This document shows positions 7,932 to 15,987 of a stretch of DNA of 64,000 nucleotides, in pieces. How positions within the stretch are numbered: position 1 is the stretch's first letter; every line of letters starts with the position of its first letter. Source of the DNA: RGIG3178 sp942492795 (GTDB taxonomy: Bacteria > Bacillota > Clostridia > Christensenellales > QAND01); contig OW818639.1 of NCBI GenBank assembly GCA_942492795.1, positions 248,001 through 312,000 on the forward strand. The letters run 5' to 3'. A model generated the notes under the pieces. The model searched no databases. It was not told the origin of the DNA and was given only the letters and a program-made list of their open reading frames with translations. Both the position numbers and the translations under genes were made by a program.

Positions 7932-8779
7932 CGTTGTTCCTCCCCTTCGCCCGCGACGACGCGAGGGCGATGATCCATATCCAATAATACCTGAACATCC
8001 GCAAATCCATGCTGTAAAAAAAGTTTCGTTACGGCATCCGCCTGTTGATATCCGATCTCTACGCCCAGAGCTCCGGACGGATTCAAATGCTCTGCCGCCT
8101 GCGCGATAAGGCGCCTGTATACATCAAGCCCGTCTTCGCCGCCAAAGAGCGCCAAACGCGGTTCATGATCCTTCACCAGTGCCGGCAAAGAAGCGTAGTC
8201 CGCGACGCTTATATAAGGAGGATTGGATACGATGACGTCGAATGCTTCGTTTTTATACGGTGCCAAAAGATCGCCCAAGGCAAATTGCACATCAGAGCGC
8301 AGATTCTTTGCGTTTTGTTGCGCGACGAGAATCGCCGCTTCGCTGATATCGCACCCAAACATTTCGATGTAGGGGCGAAGGGTCTTCAGCGAAATTGCCA
8401 CACAGCCGCTGCCGGTGCACACGTCAAGCACACGGGCACCCACCGGGGCTCTTGCGACGGCCCACTGCACCAGCGTTTCGGTGTCCAACCGCGGGATCAG
8501 CACGTCTTTTGTCAGCGTGAAGCGAAGCCCGATGAAATCCGCGTATCCCACGACATATTGGACCGGTTCGCCGTTGAAAACGCGGCTGGTCAGCTTTGCC
8601 AGCTGCTCCACTTGCGCCTTTTTGAGCGGCTTTTCCGCCATTAGCACATCGTGCACGCTGCCATTTAAAACATGGCAAACCAGTATCTGCGCAATGCTTC
8701 TCGCATCCCCGATACCGGCATCCGATAATAGCTTATGGCACTGCGCGAGAGCTGTTGTCGGCATCAAGACCCTAGACAT
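7928..8779 (-). CDS. prmC: release factor glutamine methyltransferase
   Basis: 283 residues from the chosen ATG. SAM-dependent N5-glutamine methyltransferase that modifies the GGQ motif of release factors. Seen: the N-terminal helical substrate-recognition domain, the SAM-binding motif VLDVCTGSGCVAIS, and the catalytic NPPY in VIVSNPPYISVADY. The ATG at 8779 lies inside the end of the DUF1385 gene (ATGTCTAG overlap) with AGGGAA upstream; the reading from 8812 is probably too long. Co-translated with prfA. Confidence 0.95.
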   Translation of the reverse strand: MSRVLMPTTALAQCHKLLSDAGIGDARSIAQILVCHVLNGSVHDVLMAEKPLKKAQVEQLAKLTSRVFNGEPVQYVVGYADFIGLRFTLTKDVLIPRLDTETLVQWAVARAPVGARVLDVCTGSGCVAISLKTLRPYIEMFGCDISEAAILVAQQNAKNLRSDVQFALGDLLAPYKNEAFDVIVSNPPYISVADYASLPALVKDHEPRLALFGGEDGLDVYRRLIAQAAEHLNPSGALGVEIGYQQADAVTKLFLQHGFADVQVLLDMDHRPRVVAGEGEEQR

Positions 8780-9638
8780 CCCGTATCGCTTCCCTGTACG
8801 CCGCTGCAGCAACCTCTATCATATCGTCGCTCGGGATGCGGGTGGTCAGCCGCTGGAGCAGCAACCCCGGCGCTTTGAGCACTTTGGTAACGATGTTGTC
8901 ATGTTTGGCGGCATAACGCAGCAGTTCATACGCCAATCCTGCCACAAGCGGCATCGAAACAATGCGTATGACGATGCCCGCCCAAAGCGTGGCACCCCGC
9001 CCCAGTATAGAAAACACCAGGATGCTCACGATCACCACCAAAAACAGGAAGCTGGTGCCGCACCTAGGGTGCACCACGCTGAATTGCGTGCAAGCTTGTG
9101 ACGTTGGCTCCAGATCATGTTCATAGCAATGCAGGACGCGGTGTTCCGCGCCATGATACATATACACGCGCTTCATGTCGCTCATTAGCCCGACGCTCGC
9201 CATGTACAGCGCCAATACCGCCATGCGCACAAGGCCTTCGAGCAGGTTGCGCGCGACGCCGGAAGCGGGTACAAGCGCTCGCGTCAAAACGTTCGGAAGT
9301 ACCACAAACAGGCCTAAGCCCAAGGCTGCCGCCACGAATGTGACGATCGTCCCCATAAAGCCCAAACCCTGTTCCGCTTCTCCCGTTTCGTCGACCGCGA
9401 TAAAATCTGCGCTTTTCATCAGCATGCGGTAGCCAGCCTTGAGCTGTACGACCAAGTTGACCATGCCGCGTAACACAGGCCATTTCGCCCACGCATGGCG
9501 TTTTGAAAAGCTGGATGCCGGTTCTTTGACTATGCTGATGCTGCCGTCCTTGCGCCGTACCGCCATGCAGATATGTTCCGGCGACTGAATCATCACGCCT
9601 TCCATTACCGCCTGGCCGCCCAGATTAACAGGTTTCAT
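8772..9638 (-). CDS. DUF1385 (YqhQ-like) membrane protein
   Basis: About 288 residues. The family signature is at the N-terminus: NLGGQAVMEGVMIQSPEH. Several membrane helices follow (around residues 110-135, 150-175, 200-245), and a conserved YHGAEHRVLHCYEHDLEPT segment with potential metal ligands. Its function is not established; in Firmicutes it is often next to rpmE/prmC, as here. ATG 9638 is 5 bases after GGGAG; the upstream ATG at 9650 overlaps that SD. It overlaps prmC and lies 71 nt after rpmE with a terminator in between. Confidence 0.9.
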   Translation of the reverse strand: MKPVNLGGQAVMEGVMIQSPEHICMAVRRKDGSISIVKEPASSFSKRHAWAKWPVLRGMVNLVVQLKAGYRMLMKSADFIAVDETGEAEQGLGFMGTIVTFVAAALGLGLFVVLPNVLTRALVPASGVARNLLEGLVRMAVLALYMASVGLMSDMKRVYMYHGAEHRVLHCYEHDLEPTSQACTQFSVVHPRCGTSFLFLVVIVSILVFSILGRGATLWAGIVIRIVSMPLVAGLAYELLRYAAKHDNIVTKVLKAPGLLLQRLTTRIPSDDMIEVAAAAYREAIRDV

Positions 9639-9665
9639 CTTTTCTCCCATGGTTCACCATATACG

Positions 9666-9692
9666 AAAAACAGGCCGCAAGGTGCCGGCCTG
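9666..9692 (-). terminator. intrinsic terminator after rpmE
   Basis: Read on the minus strand: CAGGCC, a 10-base loop, GGCCTG, then TTTTT. It sits between the rpmE stop (9710) and the DUF1385 start, so rpmE is at least partly a separate unit. Confidence 0.7.
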
Positions 9693-9709
9693 TGAGTTCG
9701 CACATTGCA

Positions 9710-9907
9710 TTACATACTGTAACGCTTTTTGAAACGGTCAACGCGTCCGCCCGTATCGACGAGCTTCTGCTTGCCGGTATAAAACGGGTGGCACTTCGAG
9801 CAGATTTCTACCCTCAGTTCCTTTTTAACCGAACCGGTGGTGAATGTCTCTCCGCACGCACACCGCACGGTGCACTCTTCATACTGCGGGTGAATTTTCT
9901 CCTTCAA
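9710..9907 (-). CDS. rpmE: 50S ribosomal protein L31 (zinc-binding form)
   Basis: 65 residues from a TTG at 9907, which has GAAGGTGG at a 6-base distance; the open frame to 9997 is leader. Seen: KEKIHPQYEECTVRCACGE and VEICSKCHPFYTG, giving the C-x-C...C-x-x-C zinc site that marks the C+ (zinc) type, and the end GGRVDRFKKRY. It is a component of the central-protuberance bridge of the 50S subunit. Preceded by a promoter and a distinctive 5' hairpin shared with trxB; followed by a terminator. Confidence 0.95.
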   Translation of the reverse strand: MKEKIHPQYEECTVRCACGETFTTGSVKKELRVEICSKCHPFYTGKQKLVDTGGRVDRFKKRYSM

Positions 9908-9998
9908 TGGTTCCACCTTCTTCCTCGTCCATTTGGCCAATCCTGGCGGCTGAATATCTATCTTTAAAAATCCATTCGATGTGGTCAATACCCGCATC

Positions 9999-10061
9999 GA
10001 ATAAACCGCGTTCGATTTATTCAGCGAGGCATATTATATCAGCAACCATGGGTAAAAGCAA
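9999..10061 (-). promoter_or_regulatory. rpmE promoter plus 5'-leader hairpin (shared with trxB)
   Basis: Minus strand: -35 TTGCTT (10056-10061), 17-bp spacer, -10 TATAAT (10033-10038). Ten bases downstream of the -10 begins the inverted repeat GAATAAA-10 nt-TTTATTC (9999-10022), which would form at the very 5' end of the transcript. The same promoter-hairpin spacing and matching loop edges (CC....CGA on the plus strand) occur before trxB at 63.6 kb. No T-run follows, so it is not a terminator. Confidence 0.6.
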
Positions 10062-10073
10062 GCATGCTTTTGC

Positions 10074-10358
10074 CTATTGCGGAAGCTGCGGCGTGTCGTT
10101 TTGCATGTGCTTTGCAATGTCGGTGATGCTCTTGCGAAAAGAAAGATATCCGGCGCCCGCGCCCATCAACAGCGAAGACAAACTTGCCACAAGCGTAAAC
10201 GGGCTGTACCCGAGCTGCATAAAGATCATCATGCCGAGACTTTCACACAAGATCCAATAACCCGCGAACTTGACGATGTGCAGAAAGCTCGGCACACCGG
10301 CGTTTTTGCACCTGCGAAAAAGCATGATGGAAAAAGTGATAATCAATGCGATATCCAC
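10074..10358 (-). CDS. small membrane protein, unknown function
   Basis: 94 residues starting at GTG 10358, seven bases after GGGGG. Three hydrophobic stretches (about 3-14, 28-50, 53-72) suggest two or three membrane helices, with a polar C-terminal tail (SITDIAKHMQNDT). I do not recognise a family. It is on the same strand as rpmE and rho, 36 nt upstream of the rpmE promoter, and its 3' end nearly touches that promoter. Confidence 0.6.
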   Translation of the reverse strand: MDIALIITFSIMLFRRCKNAGVPSFLHIVKFAGYWILCESLGMMIFMQLGYSPFTLVASLSSLLMGAGAGYLSFRKSITDIAKHMQNDTPQLPQ

Positions 10359-10425
10359 GCTTCATCCCCCTTTTGCTCCCATTATACCACAAGGGAACGC
10401 GTTTTTAGTCGACAACAAGATTTCA

Positions 10426-10445
10426 GGAACGGTCAAGACCGTTCC
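10426..10445. repeat. REP-like palindrome, copy 2 (abuts transposase stop)
   Basis: GGAACGGTCAAGACCGTTCC, perfect 9-bp arms around AA. Read with the gene, the stop codon TAG immediately precedes GGAACGG, so the palindrome is the first sequence after the reading frame. Confidence 0.85.
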
Positions 10446-10958
10446 CTACAGTGATGGCTGCAACAATTCTGCATCATCCACCCTGCCATAAAACTCATCC
10501 AACGCCCACTTTAGAGGGTTCTCTTCGATGTAGCGCAAACTTTCCGTATAAGCAATGTCATCTCGCAGGATGCGGTCATAAAACGATTTCTGCCAAACAA
10601 TCTTTTGGGGATAGGAAAGGCGTATCTGTTTTGATACGCCCGATTTATACAACCCAATGACGTTTGACAGTGTAGGGAACGGTCTTGACCGTTCCTTCTC
10701 CTGTGAGACTGCAAGGATGCAATGGATATGGTTTGGCATTATGATATGCGCATCAACAAGCACATGGTCGAAATGTTCTGGTATCCTAAGCAACTCGCTT
10801 TGCGCTATCATGCCGCAATCATTGAGCTTCATGCCTAAAGCGCAAATGCTGCCAAAAAGGTACTGTTTGTCATGTGTGCAAAGCGTTACAAAATAGTATC
10901 CGCTTTGCGCATCGTCATATCCGGATAAACGCGGCAATTTCCTTGTCCAGAAAGACAT
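10446..10958 (-). CDS. REP-associated tyrosine transposase (RAYT, Y1/HUH family)
   Basis: 170 residues. Single-domain HUH nuclease of the IS200-like TnpA-REP group. Seen: the HUH metal motif in HIIMPNHIHCIL (His77 and His79), the helix NVIGLYKSGVSKQI, the catalytic tyrosine region QKSFYDRILRDD (Tyr127), and the terminal YIEENPLKWALDEF motif typical of RAYTs. RAYTs are domesticated, single-copy enzymes thought to move or maintain REP palindromes. Here residues 89-96 (ERSRPFPT) are encoded by a perfect copy of the palindrome, in frame, in the loop after the HUH motif; another copy starts at the stop codon. The key residues look intact, so an active enzyme is plausible. Confidence 0.93.
   Translation of the reverse strand: MSFWTRKLPRLSGYDDAQSGYYFVTLCTHDKQYLFGSICALGMKLNDCGMIAQSELLRIPEHFDHVLVDAHIIMPNHIHCILAVSQEKERSRPFPTLSNVIGLYKSGVSKQIRLSYPQKIVWQKSFYDRILRDDIAYTESLRYIEENPLKWALDEFYGRVDDAELLQPSL
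10676..10695. repeat. REP-like palindrome, copy 3 (inside the transposase gene)
   Basis: GGAACGGTCTTGACCGTTCC within the coding region, flanked by TGTAG like the other copies. It adds codons without shifting the frame. Confidence 0.85.
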
Positions 10959-11038
10959 TGTGGTTCCCTCTATGGTCTGCCGACTCTCTATTGGTCCAAA
11001 AACAATCCAGACTCTCTCTTGGACGATCGTGCGTCCGG

Positions 11039-12922
11039 CTACCGCCCGACGGTATATCCATCCTTTTCCATGATGTTTAAATAATCCTTCAGGCTGCGCA
11101 GGAATTCCGCGTTGCTTCTTGTTCTTCCCATCATGTTCAGCAGCGTTTCCGTCACTTCGATCGGAGAGCCGTTGGCCATCACCCGGCGTATCAGCCGCGC
11201 CCCTTCAAGCTCCGCTTTGGTCAGGAGCAATTCCTCGCGGCGCGTCGCCGATTTGTACATATCGATGGCGGGGAAAATACGCCGTTCGCTCATCCGCCTG
11301 TCAAGGTGCACTTCCATGTTGCCGGTGCCCTTGAATTCTTCAAAGATGATGTCGTCCATCCGGGAGCCGGTCTCCACCAACGCCGTGGCGATGACTGTCA
11401 GGCTTCCGCCCTCTTCGATGTTGCGGGCAGAACCGAAAAAGCGTTTTGGCTTATACAGCGCGCCCGGATCAAGGCCTCCGGAAAGCGACCGCCCCGTGGG
11501 CGTGATGACAAGGTTATACGCGCGCGACATGCGCGTGATGCTGTCCAAGAGGATGACGACATCCTTTTTATGCTCTACCATCCGCTGTGCGCGTTCCAGA
11601 ACCGCTTCGGTCACCTTGATATGATGTTCGGGCTGTTCGTCGAAGGTGGAATAAACGACTTCCGCCTTGGTGGTGCGCTGCATTTCCGTGACTTCCTCGG
11701 GGCGCTCATCGATGAGCAATATGATCAGTTCCACATCGGGATGGTTGTCGGAGATCGCGTTGGCAATTTCCTTGAGAAACATCGTTTTACCGGAGCGGGG
11801 CGGAGCGACGATCAATCCGCGCTGCCCTTTGCCGATGGGAGCCAACAGGTCGATGATGCGCGTGGATAGCTCCTTGGGATGATCCTCCCGTTCCAGCGTC
11901 AAACGCACGTCGGGATGGATCGGCGTCAGATCCTCAAAGGGGATGCGCGTCGCCGCCGTATCGGGGTCCATATCGTTGATGCTGTCGATATACAAAAGCG
12001 CCAGCCTGCTGTCACCTTCCACTTTGGGTCTTATGCGTCCGCGGATATAGTCGCCCGTGCGAAGCCCGAATTTGCGGATCTGCGCATTGGAAACATAAAC
12101 GTCCCTACCGTCGGGATTCTTGTCGCTGCGCATAAAGCCGTATCCGTCGTTGAGTACCTCCAGCACGCCTTCGCAGTTGCCGCATTCGCCGCTTTGCAGA
12201 AGTTCGGCTACGGCATCGTTGAGCTCCCCGTCGGAACTCGATCGCGCTTCGACATTCGGTCGCCGTTGGGTTGTGCGTACAGGTCTGTTCTTTTCGGCGC
12301 CTGTTGCAAAGCGCGCATTGGATTGCCCCGCTCCGCGCTGCGCAGAAAAAGGCATGGCGGCATCCTTGTCGATGGTCCTGTAATAGGGTGTCGTACGCGG
12401 TGTGCGCGCGACGAGATGCTCACGCACGATGCGCGGCGCTTCTTCGGCTTTCACTTGTGGCTTTGTATCGGCGACATCGCCTTCATCCGGCGTCAATTCC
12501 GAATACGGTACGATATCATAATCCCCTGCGGGATCCGCTTCGTCGATGTTTTGAGGCGATACTTCTTGCGCGTCCGGCGTAAACACCACTTCCTGGACCG
12601 GAATGATCTCCTTGGCACGCATTGCGTTTTGCGCCGCCTGTATTTCGGTCTTCTTCGGCCTGCCGGGGCGTTTTTTGGCAGCCGGATCTTCGTTCTTGGT
12701 CTGCACAGGTTTTGCTTCTGCCGCTTCGCTTTTCTTGGGTCGGCCCCGGCCCCGTTTGTGCGGTTCTTCGCTGTGCGGTACTTCCTCCACGGGATTGGGA
12801 TGCAGCAATATCGCATCCACCAGTTCGGCCTTGCGCATTTCGGCAACATCCTCTATATGCAAATATTCCGCAATGCGGCGTAATTCAACAAGACCTTTTT
12901 TCATATATTCTTCGCGAGTCAT
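11039..12922 (-). CDS. rho: transcription termination factor Rho with AT-hook-containing insertion
   Basis: 627 residues, about 200 longer than E. coli Rho. Order: Rho N-terminal helical domain (~10-42); a low-complexity polar insertion (~45-235) with two AT-hook-like motifs, RGRGRPKK (57-64) and KRPGRPKK (84-91); OB-fold RNA-binding domain (~251-312, GVLEVLNDGYGFMRSDKNPD); and the RecA-type ATPase with Walker A APPRSGKT (~373-380; KA to RS relative to the usual APPKAGKT) and Walker B VVILLDS (~455-461). Hexameric RNA translocase that ends transcripts. ATG 12922 follows AAAGGAG. Insertions at this site are known in other phyla and can add RNA/DNA affinity; that role is inferred here. Confidence 0.96.
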   Translation of the reverse strand: MTREEYMKKGLVELRRIAEYLHIEDVAEMRKAELVDAILLHPNPVEEVPHSEEPHKRGRGRPKKSEAAEAKPVQTKNEDPAAKKRPGRPKKTEIQAAQNAMRAKEIIPVQEVVFTPDAQEVSPQNIDEADPAGDYDIVPYSELTPDEGDVADTKPQVKAEEAPRIVREHLVARTPRTTPYYRTIDKDAAMPFSAQRGAGQSNARFATGAEKNRPVRTTQRRPNVEARSSSDGELNDAVAELLQSGECGNCEGVLEVLNDGYGFMRSDKNPDGRDVYVSNAQIRKFGLRTGDYIRGRIRPKVEGDSRLALLYIDSINDMDPDTAATRIPFEDLTPIHPDVRLTLEREDHPKELSTRIIDLLAPIGKGQRGLIVAPPRSGKTMFLKEIANAISDNHPDVELIILLIDERPEEVTEMQRTTKAEVVYSTFDEQPEHHIKVTEAVLERAQRMVEHKKDVVILLDSITRMSRAYNLVITPTGRSLSGGLDPGALYKPKRFFGSARNIEEGGSLTVIATALVETGSRMDDIIFEEFKGTGNMEVHLDRRMSERRIFPAIDMYKSATRREELLLTKAELEGARLIRRVMANGSPIEVTETLLNMMGRTRSNAEFLRSLKDYLNIMEKDGYTVGR

Positions 12923-13328
12923 GTTAGGCTCCTTTCAAAAGCTAGACAAAAATAGACTGTGCGGTTTTTTCCAAATGATGGATTATAACAAATGTATGCT
13001 TTTCAGTATAAACGCCCTTTTTTCGTTATAAACGGGGGAAATACAAAGAAATAAGCTAGTATCAGTATAAGCGTCCCCGTCACTTTTCGTCAATAAAATA
13101 AAATGTCGAAAAATTAGATATAATGTAAACAATTGCGGCTAAATCCGTCCTTTTGCGGTGCACGACCCTCTTTTGCGCATCCGTGCCGCCCTGCGTCCAC
13201 TTGCGTTTTACACCGCGAATTAATATCGGTATTTTTCTTCCTATTCTTTATGCCATGCTATGGTTTTATATGCCTTGCCTGTATATGTCAAAACTGCTAC
13301 ACTTTATACAAACGCAGGAGGTCATGCT
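12923..13328. other. gene-free stretch between rho and ispD
   Basis: About 400 nt between divergent genes. It holds the rho 5' region, with a minus-strand TATAAT at 12982-12987, and a plus-strand TATAAT at about 13117-13122 upstream of ispD. AT-rich direct repeats of the form GTATAAACG/GTTATAAACG/GTATAAGCG occur between 12999 and 13073. No gene or known RNA was recognised. Confidence 0.5.
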
Positions 13329-14042
13329 TTGAATATCGCTTGTATTCTTGCAGGTGGACTCGGTTTGCGGCTGACGCAAGAGGGCTTGCCCAAACAATAT
13401 CGGATGCTTTGTCAGAAGCCTGTGCTGTTGTATTCGATGCAGGCTTTCGACCAATGCGATCAGATCGACCTGATTTGCATCGTCGCCGCGAGGGCATACC
13501 ACCATGAAATAAGGCGCATGGCAGACGATGCGCGGATACAAACGCCGATCGTCTTGGCACTTCCTGGCACAGAACGATTTGCCAGCGCTTACGCGGCGCT
13601 TTTGGCTGTAAGCCACCTGTGCGATACAAGTGATATCCTGCTCTTTCACGACGCCGCACGGCCGCTTGTTAATGATCGGATCATATCGGACAATATCCGT
13701 TTGGCAAAACAGCACGACGGCGTGTATACCGCTATACCCAGCACGGACAGCGTGTTTGTAAGCGATAACGGCAAAACCCTTGCCGGCTTGTTAGACCGCC
13801 GCACGCTGTGGCAGGGCCAGACGCCGCAGTCCTTCCGGTATGGGATCATCAAAAGGGCGCATGAGCAATACCGTGACATGAAGGACCCGCCGGCTGTTAC
13901 CGACGATTGTTCGCTCGTTCACCTGTTTGGCGGAAAAATCGCCGTTTGCATGGGAGACCGGCGCAACATGAAGCTTACGACCCCCGAAGATCTTCTGCTG
14001 TTGGAGGCTCTGGTACTTGCGGAGCCAAACCAAAAGGAGTAA
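13329..14042 (+). CDS. 2-C-methyl-D-erythritol 4-phosphate cytidylyltransferase (IspD-like)
   Basis: About 237 residues from a TTG at 13329, seven bases after AGGAGG; the frame open from 13260 is longer but has no SD. Seen: the nucleotidyltransferase loop ILAGGLGLRLTQEGLPKQY, LFHDAARPLV, QGQTPQSFRYG, TDD and the end motif GDRRNMKLTTPEDL. IspD forms CDP-ME in the non-mevalonate isoprenoid pathway. The related TarI ribitol-5-phosphate cytidylyltransferases share most of these motifs; the absence of a neighbouring tarJ or teichoic genes favours IspD. The stop is 2 nt from the next gene's GTG. Confidence 0.8.
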   Translation: MNIACILAGGLGLRLTQEGLPKQYRMLCQKPVLLYSMQAFDQCDQIDLICIVAARAYHHEIRRMADDARIQTPIVLALPGTERFASAYAALLAVSHLCDTSDILLFHDAARPLVNDRIISDNIRLAKQHDGVYTAIPSTDSVFVSDNGKTLAGLLDRRTLWQGQTPQSFRYGIIKRAHEQYRDMKDPPAVTDDCSLVHLFGGKIAVCMGDRRNMKLTTPEDLLLLEALVLAEPNQKE

Positions 14043-14044
14043 CC

Positions 14045-14728
14045 GTGCGCTTATCCAAACGGATCGATACGCTTTTTGAACTGGAGTCCCTCATCGATGA
14101 GACAGGCTTCCTGCCGCTTTTTAAAAACCCGATCGCCGGTTTTTCCGTGGAGGACATGACGGAACCGTCCCGGTGGTTTGACGGGCAGGAACACGATCCG
14201 TGGCAATGGAGCAGGCTTATCGCAGGCAAGCACAGCATTGCCTACGGCAAGTTCTTCCAAAAGCGTGCGGGTTTTATTTCCCTAAAATGGCTGCCGTATT
14301 TTGTCAATGCGCGCAGGGACGGCTATGACTTTGACGCGCTCTACGACGACGGCAAAGCGCCGTTTGAGCACAAGCGCATCATGGATCTGTTTTCAGCGCA
14401 GCCGGATGCCGTCATCCCCTCGAATATGATGAAAATACGGGCGGGTTTTTCACAAAAAGGCGGCGGTTCTTTTGACGCCGCAGTCATGACTTTACAAATG
14501 CAAACGTACCTTTGCATATGCGGGTTTGAACGCAAACGCAACAAACGGGGCGAAGCCTACGGCTGGCCTGTCGCTGAATTCGCAATGCCCGAGTCCGTCT
14601 TTACCGAAGAGCTTGTAAAAAGCCGCTATGATCAGAATCCGGAAGATTCCTCTTGCGCCATTGCGCAGCATGCACAAAGAATCCTGCCGGAGCTGGATCC
14701 GGCTGTATTGAAGCGATACCTTCGATGA
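14045..14728 (+). CDS. AlkZ-related protein (winged-helix, unknown function)
   Basis: 227 residues from GTG 14045, six bases after AAAGGAG. It matches from memory the 'AlkZ-related' family of Clostridia: TGFLPLFKNPIAGFSVEDMT, DPWQWSRLIAG, AYGKFFQKRAGFISLKWLPY and FVNARRDGYDFDALYDDGKA are its landmarks. AlkZ/YcaQ glycosylases unhook damaged DNA bases, but these short relatives have no proven activity, so no reaction is assigned. It directly follows ispD and is probably co-transcribed with it. Confidence 0.8.
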   Translation: MRLSKRIDTLFELESLIDETGFLPLFKNPIAGFSVEDMTEPSRWFDGQEHDPWQWSRLIAGKHSIAYGKFFQKRAGFISLKWLPYFVNARRDGYDFDALYDDGKAPFEHKRIMDLFSAQPDAVIPSNMMKIRAGFSQKGGGSFDAAVMTLQMQTYLCICGFERKRNKRGEAYGWPVAEFAMPESVFTEELVKSRYDQNPEDSSCAIAQHAQRILPELDPAVLKRYLR

Positions 14729-14748
14729 CATAAGGTAACGGAGGGTTC

Positions 14749-15984
14749 ATGGAACATAAACCCCATCATACGATCCCGTCCTTTTTCCGTACCACGGGGC
14801 TGCTGTGCATCATCATAGCGGTCATATTGCTGCTGCCTCCTGCGCTTCAATATCAGCTTTTCCGTACGGGTGCTCCCGTGTCCATCCAGAGCCCCGAACC
14901 CGCCGATACGCCGGGTCCGTCCCAGGGTGTCTTGGCTGTGAAGCGCTCCGTCACCATCACCGCCGTTGGCGATCTGATGGTGCACCAGCGCCAGCTCATG
15001 GCCGCCAGGCAAAAAAACGGCAGCTATGATTTTTCCAATTGCTTTGCCGAAGTAGCTCCCTATCTGGACAAGGCGGATCTGACCTTTGCCAATCTCGAAA
15101 CGACTTTGTTGGGCAAAAACTACAGCGGCTATCCGCAGTTCAGCACACCCGACAGCTATCTGGACGCAATCAAAGCCGCCGGGTTCGATGTGCTGACCAC
15201 CGCCAACAACCATTGCCTGGATACCAGGCTTGCGGGACTTTTGCGTACCATCGACACGGTACGCTCCTACGGTTTTCACCAGACCGGCACCTTCAAGAGC
15301 CCCGAAGAATACAAAAAGCCGCTGATCATCGACGTTCGCGGCATCAAGGTAGGCGTTATCGCCTATACACACGGCGTGGGCATGGAAAAATCGGTCAGCA
15401 GCGAGCAGTTCAGCTATTGCGTTCGCGTCTGGAAACGATCGGATTACAAGGCTGACGTCAAAGCATGCCGCGACGCCGGTGCCGACATCGTCGTGATATC
15501 CGTGCATTGGGGGCATGAGTACGAGCGCCTTCCCAACAGCCAGATACAAGCCGAATCGCTCAACATGCTCAAAGCCGGTGCGGATCTGATCCTCGGCAGC
15601 CACCCGCACGTCGTTGAACCCATCGAAATTCTCGAGGTCACCAGAAACGACGGCACAACGGCACGCTGCGCCGTCGCCTATTCGATGGGGAATTTCATCT
15701 CCAACCAGCGCACACGGTATTCCGATTGCGGCATCATCTTCAACATCACGCTGCAGGAGGACGAACAGGGGCGCTTTCAGATCGCAAGCCTCGGCTATGT
15801 GCCGACCTACGTCAACCGTGATTCCAACTACACGGACTACCGCGTCCTGCCCATCTCTGAATACATATCCGATCCTATAAAGCTAAAGACGCTTGACAGC
15901 GGCAATCAGGCCGCCATCAAGCGCGCGTGGAGCGACCTGACGACACATTTGCTGGACGGGCCCGCGGTGCTCACAACGCGCTAG
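14749..15984 (+). CDS. CapA-family metallophosphatase-like membrane-anchored protein
   Basis: 411 residues. One N-terminal membrane helix (~14-34) followed by a proline-rich linker and an extracytoplasmic PGA_cap domain (~65-370). Seen, in order: TAVGDLMVHQR, FANLETTLLG, TTANNHCLDT, ISVHWGHEYERLPN and LILGSHPHVVEPIE; together these are the metal-binding motifs of the calcineurin-like CapA family. CapA proteins take part in poly-gamma-glutamate export or wall-polymer processing. With no capBC next to it, a cell-envelope role is the most that can be inferred. ATG 14749 follows GGAGGGTTC. Confidence 0.88.
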   Translation: MEHKPHHTIPSFFRTTGLLCIIIAVILLLPPALQYQLFRTGAPVSIQSPEPADTPGPSQGVLAVKRSVTITAVGDLMVHQRQLMAARQKNGSYDFSNCFAEVAPYLDKADLTFANLETTLLGKNYSGYPQFSTPDSYLDAIKAAGFDVLTTANNHCLDTRLAGLLRTIDTVRSYGFHQTGTFKSPEEYKKPLIIDVRGIKVGVIAYTHGVGMEKSVSSEQFSYCVRVWKRSDYKADVKACRDAGADIVVISVHWGHEYERLPNSQIQAESLNMLKAGADLILGSHPHVVEPIEILEVTRNDGTTARCAVAYSMGNFISNQRTRYSDCGIIFNITLQEDEQGRFQIASLGYVPTYVNRDSNYTDYRVLPISEYISDPIKLKTLDSGNQAAIKRAWSDLTTHLLDGPAVLTTR

Positions 15985-15987
15985 AGA

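Noticed and set aside
9999..10022. rpmE leader hairpin as a terminator
   Set aside because: It lies just downstream of a -10 box, with no U-run, and recurs at the same place before trxB.
11879..12883. 334-residue plus-strand open frame
   Set aside because: Complement of the rho insertion domain; the coding strand has clear Rho motifs.
13329..14042. IspD-like gene as TarI of wall teichoic acid synthesis
   Set aside because: Motifs are compatible with both, but no tarJ or teichoic acid genes adjoin; IspD is kept as the more probable call.
14632..15609. 325-residue minus-strand frame
   Set aside because: Antisense to the CapA-family gene, whose motifs are all present on the plus strand.
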